The notes beneath the pieces are model-generated. The model ran no database searches. It saw only the letters and a list, made by a program, of their open reading frames with translations, and was not told where the DNA came from. This document shows positions 22,882 through 32,716 of a DNA stretch of 64,000 bases, in pieces. The position numbers and the translations under genes are program-made. This stretch comes from an uncultured Acetatifactor sp. Its GTDB lineage: Bacteria; Bacillota; Clostridia; Lachnospirales; Lachnospiraceae. Every line of letters begins with the position of its first letter. Within the stretch, counting starts at the first letter, position 1. The stretch is taken from assembly GCA_910578215.1 (NCBI GenBank), contig CAJTPH010000017.1:1-64000 (forward strand), read 5' to 3'.

Positions 22882-24876
22882 ATGTCAGAATTTAAGCTTC
22901 ATTCGGAATATAAGCCCACCGGAGACCAGCCTCAGGCAATTGAGGCGCTTGTAAGGGGCTTTAAGGAGGGCAATCAATTTCAGACGCTTCTGGGTGTTAC
23001 GGGCTCCGGCAAGACCTTTACCATGGCCAACGTGATAGCGCAGCTTAACAAGCCCACGCTGGTCATAGCGCACAACAAGACATTGGCGGGGCAGCTTTAC
23101 GGCGAGTTCAAGGAATTTTTCCCGGAGAATGCGGTGGAGTATTTTGTGTCCTACTACGACTATTATCAGCCGGAGGCGTATGTGCCCTCCTCGGATACCT
23201 ATATTGCCAAGGATTCTTCCATCAATGATGAGATTGACAGGCTGCGTCTGTCGGCGACGGCATCTTTGACGGAGCGCAGGGATGTTGTGGTGGTGGCAAG
23301 TGTGTCCTGCATTTACGGCTTGGGCAGCCCGGAGGAATTTGAGGGAATGTCGGTATCCCTTCGGCCGGGCATGACCAAGGATCGGGACCAGGTGCTGCGG
23401 GAGCTGGTGGATATCCAGTATACCCGCAATGATCTGGACATGCAGCGGGGCTGCTTCCGGGTCCATGGGGATGTGGTGGAGGTGTATCCCGCACAGGGCG
23501 GCGATTATTTTATCCGGGTGGAGTTTTTCGGGGATGAGATAGACCGGATCTGTCAGGTGGAGCCCTTGTCCGGCAAGGTGCACGCTACGCTGAATCATAT
23601 TATCATCTATCCTGCGTCCCATTATGTGGTTCCCATTGACAAAATAAAAGCGGCGTGCGTCAATATCGAGAAGGAGCTGGAGGAGCGGGTCAATTATTTC
23701 AAGGGGGAGGACAAGCTCATCGAGGCCCAGCGGATTGCGGAGCGGACCAATTTTGACATTGAGATGCTGCGTGAGACGGGGTTCTGCTCCGGGATTGAAA
23801 ATTATTCCAGGCATTTGAGCTTCATGCCTGCCGGAGCGCCGCCCATGACGCTGATGGACTTTTTCAGGGACGATTTCCTGATTATCATCGACGAGTCCCA
23901 CATGACGGTTCCCCAGATCAGGGGGATGTACGCGGGGGACCGCTCCAGAAAGCTGACGCTGGTGGATTACGGCTTCCGCCTGCCCTCGGCGCTGGACAAC
24001 CGCCCTCTCAACTTTGAGGAGTTTGAAGCGCACATCGACCAGATGCTGTTCGTGTCCGCAACGCCCTCGGATTATGAGGCGGCGCATGAGCTTCTCAGGA
24101 CCGAGCAGATCATCCGTCCCACGGGGCTGCTGGACCCGGAGGTGGACGTGCGACCCGTGGAGGGGCAGATTGACGATCTGATCGGAGAGGTCAGCAGGGA
24201 GGTGGAGAAGCACAACAAGGTGCTGATCACCACTCTGACCAAGCGGATGGCGGAGGACCTGACGGATTATATGAAGGAAGTGGGAATCCGGGTGAAGTAC
24301 CTGCATTCGGATATCGATACGCTGGAGCGTGCGGAGATTATCCGGGACATGAGGCTGGATGTGTTCGATGTTCTGGTGGGTATCAACCTTCTGCGGGAGG
24401 GCCTGGATATCCCGGAGATAACGCTGGTGGCAATATTGGATGCGGACAAGGAGGGCTTCCTCAGGAGCAGTACCTCTCTGATTCAGACCATTGGGCGCGC
24501 GGCGCGAAACGCCGATGGGCATGTCATTATGTATGCGGATACGATCACGGACTCCATGCGCATTGCCCTGGACGAGACGAACCGCAGGCGCGAGATTCAG
24601 ATGAAATACAATGAGGAGCACGGCATCACCCCGCAGACCATCAAGAAGGCGGTCAGAGATCTGATCACCATTTCCAAGGTGATTGCCAAGGAGGAGCTGC
24701 GCTTCGAGAAGGACCCGGAGTCCATGGACCGCAGGGAGCTGGAGAAGCTGATCGCGGATATACAGAAGAAGATGCAGAAGGCGGCGGCGGATCTGAATTT
24801 TGAGGCGGCGGCGGAGCTGCGCGACAAGATGATAGAGCTGAAGCAGAGGCTGCAGGAGATGAGCCGGGAAAAATAG
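22882..24876 (+). CDS. uvrB: Excinuclease ABC subunit UvrB
   Basis: This 664-residue helicase-like subunit has Walker A LGVTGSGKTFTMAN (about residue 40), the beta-hairpin region YYDYYQPEAYVPSSDTYI, the DESH box IIIDESHMTVPQ and motif VI QTIGRAARNADGH. The C-terminal UVR domain (DLNFEAAAELRDKMIELKQR) contacts UvrC. UvrB verifies DNA lesions handed over by UvrA and recruits UvrC. Length is normal. ATG has CGGAGG 8 bases upstream. A SOS-like box lies in its promoter region. A GT39-like gene separates it from uvrA. Confidence 0.97.
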   Translation: MSEFKLHSEYKPTGDQPQAIEALVRGFKEGNQFQTLLGVTGSGKTFTMANVIAQLNKPTLVIAHNKTLAGQLYGEFKEFFPENAVEYFVSYYDYYQPEAYVPSSDTYIAKDSSINDEIDRLRLSATASLTERRDVVVVASVSCIYGLGSPEEFEGMSVSLRPGMTKDRDQVLRELVDIQYTRNDLDMQRGCFRVHGDVVEVYPAQGGDYFIRVEFFGDEIDRICQVEPLSGKVHATLNHIIIYPASHYVVPIDKIKAACVNIEKELEERVNYFKGEDKLIEAQRIAERTNFDIEMLRETGFCSGIENYSRHLSFMPAGAPPMTLMDFFRDDFLIIIDESHMTVPQIRGMYAGDRSRKLTLVDYGFRLPSALDNRPLNFEEFEAHIDQMLFVSATPSDYEAAHELLRTEQIIRPTGLLDPEVDVRPVEGQIDDLIGEVSREVEKHNKVLITTLTKRMAEDLTDYMKEVGIRVKYLHSDIDTLERAEIIRDMRLDVFDVLVGINLLREGLDIPEITLVAILDADKEGFLRSSTSLIQTIGRAARNADGHVIMYADTITDSMRIALDETNRRREIQMKYNEEHGITPQTIKKAVRDLITISKVIAKEELRFEKDPESMDRRELEKLIADIQKKMQKAAADLNFEAAAELRDKMIELKQRLQEMSREK

Positions 24877-24927
24877 TCTGCGGCTGAATTGTAAAAATAA
24901 ACATAAAGTAATTCAGGAAGGTACGAG

Positions 24928-26562
24928 GTGGGAAAAGTGAGCAAGGGATGGAGTACAAAGAGGTTTCTGATAGCGGCGGCGGTGGTGCTGGCAGTCCATG
25001 TTGCCTTTATTATATTTTTCGGAATGAGGAAGGTGGCGTTTCACGAGGACGAATATATTACCTATGCCACCGGAGCCGCTTATGAGGGGCTCAACCCCTA
25101 CGGGCCGATTCAGGAGAAGACCGGCACGGAGCTTATGTATAATTTCGTGATGAAGGAGGAGAACAGGTTCCGGTTCGACAAGGTGATGGATATTCAGTCG
25201 AGAGATGTGCATCCTCCCCTGTATCACCTGAGCCTGCACTTTCTCATGTCGCTTTTTCCCAACCAATTTTACAAGTGGTTCGGCATTTCATTGAACGGAT
25301 GCTTTTCTCTTGTGTCGTGTGCAGGCATCATGTTCTTTATTTTCAGGCTGGATAAGGGAAGGTGGCGCTGCCTTCTGGCGCTGCTTGCCGGGCTGGTCTA
25401 TGCGGTCCATCCCGCTACCATAAGCGGCGTGATGTTTAACAGAATGTATGCCATGGGCGCCATGTGGACAGTATTATACATGATCGTTCTCCTGCTGCTG
25501 ATGCAGGACCCGGTGTGCGGCAGAAAGCGTTTTGCGGCGCTTACCCTTTGCGGAGCGGCGGTCTGTTACTTTGCGTTTTTGACGCATTATTTCTGTATGT
25601 ATAATCTGTTTTTCCTGACCCTGGGCTTCTGTATTTATGAGCTGTACCGTAAGCTGCGTTACAAGGAAAAATGTTTTGTGAGAATGCTGGTCTTCGGGTG
25701 CGCCATGGTTGGGGCAATCGGACTTGCGATTCTGACCTTCCCGTATTCCATTCAACAGATCTTTTTTGGGGAGCAGGGCGAGGGTGCGTTTGACGGACTG
25801 TTCCATATCCCCACGACGTATATGTTTAATCTGTTTATGCCTGTTTTAAACCGTAATTTCTTTGGGGGAATTATGTACCCGGCTCTCGGCGTTCTTGTGG
25901 CGGCGCTTATTGTGAGAGGAGTTCTGCGGGTGAAACGCGGTCAAAAGGCTTCGGGAGACGTGAGTACGGCTTTTATCGCCATCGGGCTTCTGTCCTCTCT
26001 GGTCATTGTGTGGCTGCTGTGCAAGACCTCGCTTTTTCTGGCAGACGCGTCCAGCCGGTATTTTTATCCCGCGGCGGCGCTGATTCTGCCCCTGGTGGTC
26101 TACTGTATCTGTGACGCGGTACTGCAGGCGGCGGAGCTTCTGAAGGGAAAGAGGATAAAGGCGGTTCTGTGCGCCGTGTCTGTTCTGCTTGTGATGCTGC
26201 CCGTGGTTTTGGGGCATGTACAGGGCAACGTGCTTTTCCTGTACAGGGATAAGCTGGAGACGCTCCAATATGCCAGGGATAATGCACAATATCCGCTTGT
26301 AATGGTGTACAATCAGGAATTCAGATATAAGACCTGGTATATTGCCAACGAAACCTGGCCTTATGAGCATGTTGTGTTTATCAGGGAGAACGAAGACGAG
26401 ACCGTTTTGGACAGCGAGCTTCTGAGGACGGCGGAAAAGCTGATCGTATATATGGATAATCCCGTGGAAATATTGGACCGTCTGATAGAACAGAACGATA
26501 ATTTGAGCTCATGGTCGCTTCTGAGACATGACAAGAATTATTTTGTGTATGTGGTGGAATAG
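24928..26562 (+). CDS. GT39-like polytopic glycosyltransferase between uvrB and uvrA
   Basis: A 544-residue membrane protein with about 10-12 helices. The first extracytoplasmic loop has FHEDEYITYATGAAYEG, with acidic residues where GT-C enzymes bind polyprenyl-phosphate sugar. HPPLYHLSLHFLMSLFP follows. This is the PMT/ArnT (GT39) pattern, and a role in surface glycosylation with a lipid-linked donor is likely. The start is GTG at 24928 (AGGAAGG 6 bases upstream) or GTG at 24937. It lies 51 bp after uvrB and 43 bp before uvrA, an odd position for a glycan enzyme. The acceptor is unknown. Confidence 0.8.
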   Translation: MGKVSKGWSTKRFLIAAAVVLAVHVAFIIFFGMRKVAFHEDEYITYATGAAYEGLNPYGPIQEKTGTELMYNFVMKEENRFRFDKVMDIQSRDVHPPLYHLSLHFLMSLFPNQFYKWFGISLNGCFSLVSCAGIMFFIFRLDKGRWRCLLALLAGLVYAVHPATISGVMFNRMYAMGAMWTVLYMIVLLLLMQDPVCGRKRFAALTLCGAAVCYFAFLTHYFCMYNLFFLTLGFCIYELYRKLRYKEKCFVRMLVFGCAMVGAIGLAILTFPYSIQQIFFGEQGEGAFDGLFHIPTTYMFNLFMPVLNRNFFGGIMYPALGVLVAALIVRGVLRVKRGQKASGDVSTAFIAIGLLSSLVIVWLLCKTSLFLADASSRYFYPAAALILPLVVYCICDAVLQAAELLKGKRIKAVLCAVSVLLVMLPVVLGHVQGNVLFLYRDKLETLQYARDNAQYPLVMVYNQEFRYKTWYIANETWPYEHVVFIRENEDETVLDSELLRTAEKLIVYMDNPVEILDRLIEQNDNLSSWSLLRHDKNYFVYVVE

Positions 26563-26605
26563 TCTGAGAGGGTGTGGCGGAAGCGCACAGGAGGTATATG
26601 TAAAA

Positions 26606-29494
26606 ATGGAAGAAGCAAAGAAGATACGTTCCCGGGGGCAGAGCTCCGGGAGGCAGGGCATTGGTGAGTATATAAGGATAAGGGGTGCAAACGAGCACAA
26701 TTTAAAAAACATAGATGTGGATATTCCAAGAAATGATCTGGTGGTGCTGACGGGGCTGTCGGGCTCCGGCAAGTCCTCTCTGGCCTTTGACACCATTTAT
26801 GCGGAGGGGCAGCGGCGCTATATGGAGTCTCTTTCTTCTTATGCGAGGATGTTCCTGGGTCAGATGGAAAAGCCCAATGTGGAAAGCATCGAGGGGCTGT
26901 CGCCGGCTATTTCCATCGACCAGAAATCCACGAACCGCAATCCCCGGTCTACGGTGGGAACGGTGACGGAGATTTATGATTATTTCCGTCTGCTTTATGC
27001 CAGGATCGGCACGCCCCACTGCCCCAACTGCGGCAGGGAGATTCATAAACAGACCGTGGACCAGATGGTGGACCAGATCATGGAGCAGCCGGAGGGGACG
27101 AGGCTGCAGCTGCTGGCGCCTGTGGTCAGAGGGCGTAAGGGGCAGCATGAAAAGGTGCTGGACCGGGCAAAGAAAAGCGGTTATGTGCGTGTGAGGATAG
27201 ACGGCAGCCTGTATGAGCTGACGGAGGAAATCTCCCTTGACAAGAATATAAAGCACAACATCGACATTGTGGTGGACCGTCTTGTGGTAAAGGACGGTAT
27301 ACAGCGCCGGCTTGCCGATTCCGTGGAAAATGTGCTGGAGCTGGCGGACGGTCTGCTTGTGGTGGATATTATCGGGGGCGAGCCCATGACCTTCAGCCAG
27401 AGCTTTTCGTGTCCCGACTGCGGGGTGGGCATCAGCGAGATCGAGCCCAGAAGCTTTTCGTTCAACAATCCCTTCGGGGCGTGCCCGGTCTGTGTGGGAC
27501 TGGGCTACAAGATGGAGTTTGACGAGGAACTGATGATTCCGGACAAATCCCTGAGTATAAACGGAGGGGCAGTCGCCGTGGTGGGCTGGCAGTCCTGTAC
27601 GGATAAGAACAGCTTTACCAACGCCATCCTGCAGGCGCTGTGCAAGGAGTATGGCTTCGACCTTGACACACCCTTTGAGAGCTATCCCGAAAATATAAAA
27701 AAGCTTCTGCTGTATGGAACGGAGGGCAAGGAGGTTGAGGTCCATTATGAGGGGCAGAGGGGCCGCGGCGTATACCCGGTGGCCTTTGAGGGGCTTGTGC
27801 GCAATGTGGAACGCAGATATAAGGAGACCTTTTCCGATACCATGAAGCAGGAGTATGAGACCTTTATGCGAATTACGCCCTGTAAGGAATGTAAGGGAAT
27901 GCGCCTGAAGAAGGAATCTCTGGCGGTAACGGTCTGTGATAAGAATATTTTTGAGATCACCAATATGTCCATTCATGACCTGTTTGCCTTCATAGGGGGT
28001 ATGCAGCTGACAAGCCAGCAGCAGCTTATAGGAAAACAGATTCTGAAGGAAATACGGGCAAGGGTCGGCTTCCTTGTGGATGTGGGGCTGGAGTATCTGT
28101 CCCTTTCCAGGGGCACCGGAACCCTGTCCGGCGGCGAGGCGCAGCGCATCCGCCTTGCCACGCAGATCGGCTCCGGGCTGGTGGGCGTGTGCTATATTTT
28201 GGACGAGCCCAGCATCGGTCTGCATCAGAGGGATAACGACAAGCTTCTCAATACCTTAAAAAGTCTCAGGGACCTGGGAAATACTCTGATAGTGGTGGAG
28301 CACGACGAGGACACCATGCTGGCTGCGGACTATGTGGTGGACATCGGGCCGGGGGCGGGTTCCCACGGCGGAGAGGTGGTGGCCTGCGGCACCGCGGAGG
28401 AGATTATGCAGGTTCCCGGGTCCGTAACGGGGAAATATCTCAGCGGCGAGCTGAAGGTTCCGGTGCCGGAGACCAGAAGAACGCCCGGCGGCTGGATCAA
28501 GGTTCTGGGAGCCCAGGAGAACAACCTGAAAAATATCAATGTGGAATTTCCGCTTGGGGTGCTGACCTGCGTGACCGGCGTGTCTGGCTCCGGCAAGAGC
28601 TCCCTGGTAAACGAGATACTGTACAAGCACCTGGCCAGGGATCTGAACCGTGCGCGCTGTATTCCCGGGAAGCATAAGGGCATTGAGGGCATAGAGCATC
28701 TGGACAAGGTGATCAACATCGATCAGTCTCCCATCGGAAGGACGCCCCGCTCCAATCCGGCGACCTATACCGGGCTGTTCGACCAGATCAGGGACCTGTT
28801 CGCCTCCACCGCGGACGCCAAGGCAAAGGGCTACAGCAAGGGAAGGTTCAGCTTTAACGTCAAGGGCGGACGCTGCGAGGCGTGCGGCGGGGACGGCATT
28901 ATCAAGATCGAGATGCATTTTCTGCCGGATGTCTATGTGCCCTGCGAGGTCTGCGGCGGAAAGCGGTATAACCGGGAGACGCTGGAGGTCAAATATAAGG
29001 GGAAAAATATTTTCGACGTGCTGGACATGACGGTGGAGGAGGCGCTTCCCTTCTTCGAGAATCTGCCCTCTATCCGCAACAAGATACAGACTCTTTACGA
29101 CGTGGGGCTTTCCTATGTGAAGCTGGGGCAGCCTTCCACCACGCTGTCGGGCGGCGAGGCGCAGCGCATCAAGCTTGCCACGGAGCTTTCAAGGCGCAGC
29201 ACGGGGCGGACCATCTATATCCTGGACGAGCCCACCACGGGGCTGCACTTTGCGGACGTACACAGGCTGGTGGAGATCCTGCACAGGCTGGCGGAGGCGG
29301 GCAATACGGTGGTGGTCATCGAGCACAATCTGGATGTGATCAAGACCGCGGATTATATCATCGATATCGGACCGGAGGGCGGCGACAGGGGAGGAACCGT
29401 GATTGCCAAAGGCACGCCGGAGGAGATTGTAAAGAGCAGGAAATCCTATACGGGAGCCTATGTGAAGAAAATGCTGGATAAGGCAAAAAGCTGA
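26606..29494 (+). CDS. uvrA: Excinuclease ABC subunit UvrA
   Basis: This 962-residue dimeric ABC ATPase detects DNA damage and loads UvrB. It has Walker A GLSGSGKSSLAFDTIYAEG and VSGSGKSSLVNEIL, signatures TLSGGEAQRIRLA and TLSGGEAQRIKLA, and Walker B YILDEPSIGLH and YILDEPTTGLH. Zinc modules are CPNCGREI, CPDCG...CPVC and CEACG...CEVCG. The N-terminus has about 20 extra charged residues before EYIRIRGANEHNL. ATG 26606 has AGGAGG 11 bases upstream; the frame opens 26 codons earlier. It reads through from the uvrB direction. The following 430-bp gap shows no clear terminator. Confidence 0.97.
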   Translation: MEEAKKIRSRGQSSGRQGIGEYIRIRGANEHNLKNIDVDIPRNDLVVLTGLSGSGKSSLAFDTIYAEGQRRYMESLSSYARMFLGQMEKPNVESIEGLSPAISIDQKSTNRNPRSTVGTVTEIYDYFRLLYARIGTPHCPNCGREIHKQTVDQMVDQIMEQPEGTRLQLLAPVVRGRKGQHEKVLDRAKKSGYVRVRIDGSLYELTEEISLDKNIKHNIDIVVDRLVVKDGIQRRLADSVENVLELADGLLVVDIIGGEPMTFSQSFSCPDCGVGISEIEPRSFSFNNPFGACPVCVGLGYKMEFDEELMIPDKSLSINGGAVAVVGWQSCTDKNSFTNAILQALCKEYGFDLDTPFESYPENIKKLLLYGTEGKEVEVHYEGQRGRGVYPVAFEGLVRNVERRYKETFSDTMKQEYETFMRITPCKECKGMRLKKESLAVTVCDKNIFEITNMSIHDLFAFIGGMQLTSQQQLIGKQILKEIRARVGFLVDVGLEYLSLSRGTGTLSGGEAQRIRLATQIGSGLVGVCYILDEPSIGLHQRDNDKLLNTLKSLRDLGNTLIVVEHDEDTMLAADYVVDIGPGAGSHGGEVVACGTAEEIMQVPGSVTGKYLSGELKVPVPETRRTPGGWIKVLGAQENNLKNINVEFPLGVLTCVTGVSGSGKSSLVNEILYKHLARDLNRARCIPGKHKGIEGIEHLDKVINIDQSPIGRTPRSNPATYTGLFDQIRDLFASTADAKAKGYSKGRFSFNVKGGRCEACGGDGIIKIEMHFLPDVYVPCEVCGGKRYNRETLEVKYKGKNIFDVLDMTVEEALPFFENLPSIRNKIQTLYDVGLSYVKLGQPSTTLSGGEAQRIKLATELSRRSTGRTIYILDEPTTGLHFADVHRLVEILHRLAEAGNTVVVIEHNLDVIKTADYIIDIGPEGGDRGGTVIAKGTPEEIVKSRKSYTGAYVKKMLDKAKS

Positions 29495-29498
29495 AAAA

Positions 29499-29530
29499 CC
29501 GGCAAAGTCTTTATCCGGTAAAGTCTTTAT
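29499..29530 (+). repeat. Two tandem 16-bp direct repeats after uvrA
   Basis: CCGGCAAAGTCTTTAT (29499-29514) is followed directly by CCGGTAAAGTCTTTAT (29515-29530), with one difference. No function is apparent. The rest of the gap to 29720 is AT-rich and I see no gene or strong hairpin. Confidence 0.7.
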
Positions 29531-29725
29531 ATAGAGAAGGCTCTTAATATGAAATTCAGGGGATAAAAAAAGAATAAATAAAAATGAGGAAATAAAAACG
29601 ATTCCGGTATAAAGTTTTTTGGCTGTTCAGCCGATAACTATTTCTGCAAGGATGCATCAGACGGGCACAGGAATGAGCCTTTCTTTTGCGTCCTATTAAA
29701 ATTTTATAAAATTTTAGGAATTAAT

Positions 29726-29755
29726 TTGCATCTGCCTCTATGAAAATGATATGAT
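29726..29755 (+). promoter_or_regulatory. Candidate mbl promoter
   Basis: TTGCAT (29726-29731), an 18-bp spacer and TATGAT (29750-29755). A second consensus TATAAT lies at 29762-29767 without a good -35. Either would give a leader of about 150 bases before mbl. Confidence 0.5.
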
Positions 29756-29776
29756 TTCGGTTATAATAAAACATGT

Positions 29777-29820
29777 ATGACTAAAATTATGCCCGTTATG
29801 GGCAAGGTCATTTTCATATT
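29777..29820 (+). other. Hairpin in the mbl leader
   Basis: Nested short stems (ATGAC at 29777-29781 with GTCAT at 29807-29811; GCCC with GGGC inside) are followed by TTTTCATATTT. It could be a weak attenuator. Further on, a 13-base motif with GAAC-GCTGC is repeated at 29866-29892. Confidence 0.35.
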
Positions 29821-29925
29821 TAAGATCATTTTTACGAATAGATAGAAAGTAACAGTTTAGCCGGAGAGCGAACCGCTGCAACGAACTGCTGCGATAGAAA
29901 AGTGATTAGGAAGGGGTAGAGTTTT

Positions 29926-30918
29926 ATGCAATGTACGGATATCGGAATTGATTTGGGTACTGCCAGCATTTTAGTATACATCAGAGGAAAAGGGGTCGTT
30001 TTAAAGGAGCCCTCTGTGGTTGCGTTTGACAGGGATACAAACAGAATTAAGGCAATCGGGGAGGATGCAAGGCTGATGCTGGGAAGAACTCCCGGCAACA
30101 TCGTCGCGGTCAGGCCCCTGCGTCAGGGCGTTATTTCGGACTATACCGTGACGGAGAAGATGATGAAGTATTTTATCCAGAAGGCGCTGGGCAAGAGGGC
30201 GTTTCGCAAACCCCGCATTGCGGTGTGCGTCCCCAGCGGCGTCACCGAGGTTGAGAAAAAGGCGGTGGAGGATGCGACCTATCAGGCGGGCGCCCGGGAG
30301 GTGGCGATCATCGAGGAGCCTATCGCCGCTGCAATCGGCGCGGGCATCGATATTTCTAAGCCCTGCGGGAATATGATCGTGGATATCGGCGGCGGCACCT
30401 CCGACATCGCGGTGATTTCTCTGGGCGGCACGGTGGTCAGCGCATCCATTAAGATAGCCGGTGACGATTTCGACGAGGCTATCGTCCGTTATATGAGGAA
30501 GAAACATAATCTGCTTATCGGCGAGAGAACGGCAGAGGATTTGAAGATAAAAATAGGCACTGCATACAAGAGGTCCGAGGTAGACTATATGGATGTGCGG
30601 GGGCGCAACCTGGTGACCGGTCTGCCCAAGACGGTCAAGGTCTCCTCAGAGGAGACGGAGGAGGCGCTGCGGGAGACTACGGCACAGATCGTGGAGACCA
30701 TTCACAGCGTTCTGGAGAAAACTCCCCCCGAGCTTGCGGCGGATATCGCCGATAGGGGAATTGTCCTGACAGGGGGCGGCAGCCTTCTGAGGGGGCTGGA
30801 GGAGCTGATTTCCGCAAAGACGGGCATCAATACCATGACGGCGGAGGACCCCATGACTGCGGTTGCGGTGGGCACAGGGAAGTATGTGGAGTTTTTATCC
30901 GGCTACCGCGAGGGCTGA
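29926..30918 (+). CDS. mbl: MreB-family actin-like cell-shape protein, Mbl type
   Basis: This 330-residue actin-fold ATPase has phosphate-1 IGIDLGTASILVYIRGKG, the connect-1/phosphate-2 region MIVDIGGGTSDIAVISLGG and an adenosine motif VLTGGGSLLRGLEEL. MreB/Mbl filaments under the membrane guide lateral wall synthesis. I call Mbl rather than MreB because the next genes are flhO- and flhP-like flagellar genes, the order seen in Bacillus subtilis, and mreC/mreD are absent. The start lies after a GGAAGGGG site. Long leader, see the promoter entry. Confidence 0.9.
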   Translation: MQCTDIGIDLGTASILVYIRGKGVVLKEPSVVAFDRDTNRIKAIGEDARLMLGRTPGNIVAVRPLRQGVISDYTVTEKMMKYFIQKALGKRAFRKPRIAVCVPSGVTEVEKKAVEDATYQAGAREVAIIEEPIAAAIGAGIDISKPCGNMIVDIGGGTSDIAVISLGGTVVSASIKIAGDDFDEAIVRYMRKKHNLLIGERTAEDLKIKIGTAYKRSEVDYMDVRGRNLVTGLPKTVKVSSEETEEALRETTAQIVETIHSVLEKTPPELAADIADRGIVLTGGGSLLRGLEELISAKTGINTMTAEDPMTAVAVGTGKYVEFLSGYREG

Positions 30919-30961
30919 GGGGCTTAAAATCAGGGGATGTGAATAAAAAGGGAGAGGACCA

Positions 30962-31741
30962 ATGTTAAAGGGATTATATACTGCATGGACAGGGATGGTA
31001 AACGAGCAGAAAAGAATGGACATTATGACCAACAATCTGGCAAACGCCTCCACTGTCGGCTATAAAAAGGAAGGCAGCACCTGTCAGGCGTTTGACGATA
31101 TTCTTGCAGTGAAGATCAAGGACGCTTCCATGGGGGACGAGAGAATCGTACAGCCCCTTGCGTTCAACAATCCCGGCGTAAAGATCGGGGAAAATTATAC
31201 GGATTTCACCCAGGGCTCCTTTCGGATAACGGAAAATACCTACGATCTGGCGCTTGCCGGAGACGGTTTTTTTGCCGTGGAGTTTACCAATAAGGCGGGA
31301 GAGACATCCACCATGTATACCCGGGCAGGGCAGTTTACCCTGACTAACGAGGGGTATCTGGTAAACGAGAACGGGGACTTTGTGCTGGACGTGGCAAACA
31401 ACAGGATTCAGCTGGACGCGCTGCTGGATTCCCGGATTGACAGCAACGGAATCATCTGGCAGAATGAAGCGCAGGTTGCACAGATACAGGTGGCTGACTT
31501 TGAAAACTATGATTATCTGGAGAAGTACGGCGAGACCTATTTCAGACCGGTGGAGGGCGCAGCGCTCACGCAGGCGGACGCGGAGATCAGGTCGGGATGG
31601 CTGGAGATGTCCAATGTACAGATCGTGAAGGAGATGGTCAATATGATCTCCATAACACGCGCATACGAGACCAACCAGAAAATCATTCAGGCATACGACG
31701 GCTCTCTTGAAATTGCGGTGACACAGCTTGGAAAGCTGTAG
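30962..31741 (+). CDS. flhO: Flagellar hook-basal body rod protein (FlhO/FlgF-FlgG family)
   Basis: A 259-residue rod protein. The N-terminal FlgBCFG motif is MVNEQKRMDIMTNNLANAST, with VGYKKEG following. The central D1 core has LALAGDGFFAVEF and YTRAGQFTLTNEGYLVN. The C-terminal helix is EMVNMISITRAYETNQKIIQ. These proteins form the distal rod of the flagellum after export through the flagellar type III system. The gene lies 43 bp after mbl and 85 bp before the paralogous gene, matching mbl-flhO-flhP. Confidence 0.9.
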   Translation: MLKGLYTAWTGMVNEQKRMDIMTNNLANASTVGYKKEGSTCQAFDDILAVKIKDASMGDERIVQPLAFNNPGVKIGENYTDFTQGSFRITENTYDLALAGDGFFAVEFTNKAGETSTMYTRAGQFTLTNEGYLVNENGDFVLDVANNRIQLDALLDSRIDSNGIIWQNEAQVAQIQVADFENYDYLEKYGETYFRPVEGAALTQADAEIRSGWLEMSNVQIVKEMVNMISITRAYETNQKIIQAYDGSLEIAVTQLGKL

Positions 31742-31826
31742 GGCTTGAATAAGCTGTATTATAAATAATTTGCGGAAATAAGGCATTATGCCCGGCGGAT
31801 TCTTTTGAAGAAAGGATGTTATACAT

Positions 31827-32642
31827 ATGGTAAGAAGTTTATGGACAGCGGCAACCGGCATGCTTGCGCAGCAGGTGAACCTTGATACAATCGCCAATAA
31901 TCTGTCAAATGTGAACACACAGGGCTATAAGACCCAGGTAAACGAGTTTAAGAGCCTCCTGTATCAGACCATTCAGACCAAGACTACCTCGGCAAACGGG
32001 GAGCAGAAGCCGGTTGGCGCTCAGGTGGGACTGGGTGTACGCAATTCTGCCATCTCCACCAGCTTCAGGCAGGGGAATATGCTTTCATCCGACAGCGAGA
32101 CGGCGTTTGCCATCGACGGAAAAGGCTTTTTCGCGGTGAGAGGCCAGGATGGAAATACCTATTATACGAGAAACGGCAATTTTGAGTTTACCCTTGCGAC
32201 GGGTGGATATATGCTTGCCACTTCGGACGGCTTTCCGGTGATAAGCACCGCAGGCCAGCCTATTATTTTGAGTGAGCAGTATAATCCCGGCAGGATAACC
32301 GTGACAAAGAACGGAGAGCTGTGCTATCCGGATGCACAGAACACGCCCCAGCTTATCGGCATTAATATCGGCTTATTCCAGTTCGCAAATCCCAACGGCC
32401 TGGAAAGACTGGGAGATACCCTTTACGGGCAGAGCGTCTCCAGCGGACAGCCCATCAATGAGGCGGTCAGCAACAATGTGGAGAGGAGCAATGTCATGCA
32501 GAAGTATCTTGAGGGCTCCAATGTGCAGGTGGCGGATGAAATGGTAAACATGATCGTGACGCAGCGCGCCTATGAGCTGAATTCCAAGGCGATTCTCGCT
32601 TCGGATGAGATGCTTCAGCAGGCGAATAACCTACGTCGTTAA
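31827..32642 (+). CDS. flhP: Flagellar hook-basal body rod protein (FlhP/FlgG family)
   Basis: A 271-residue paralogue of the preceding protein. It has MLAQQVNLDTIANNLSNVNT at the N-terminus, AFAIDGKGFFAVRGQDGN and YTRNGNFEFTLATGGYML in the core, and EMVNMIVTQRAYELNSKAIL at the C-terminal helix. It should be a distal rod subunit with FlhO. RBS GAAAGGA lies about 10 bases before the ATG. A rod-binding protein gene follows. Confidence 0.9.
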   Translation: MVRSLWTAATGMLAQQVNLDTIANNLSNVNTQGYKTQVNEFKSLLYQTIQTKTTSANGEQKPVGAQVGLGVRNSAISTSFRQGNMLSSDSETAFAIDGKGFFAVRGQDGNTYYTRNGNFEFTLATGGYMLATSDGFPVISTAGQPIILSEQYNPGRITVTKNGELCYPDAQNTPQLIGINIGLFQFANPNGLERLGDTLYGQSVSSGQPINEAVSNNVERSNVMQKYLEGSNVQVADEMVNMIVTQRAYELNSKAILASDEMLQQANNLRR

Positions 32643-32716
32643 GGGTGAGTAAGGATTTCCCGGGGCTGCCCGCTGCGGCGGCATTATAGAGAGTTACAGG
32701 AAAGGGGTATAAAGCA

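Noticed and set aside
22885..24621. A 578-codon open frame antisense to uvrB
   Set aside because: It is a shadow of the GC-rich uvrB codons; the protein is rich in His, Arg and Leu with no domain, and has no ribosome site or promoter.
26702..28225. A 507-codon frame antisense to uvrA
   Set aside because: Shadow of the uvrA reading frame; no start signal and no recognisable protein.
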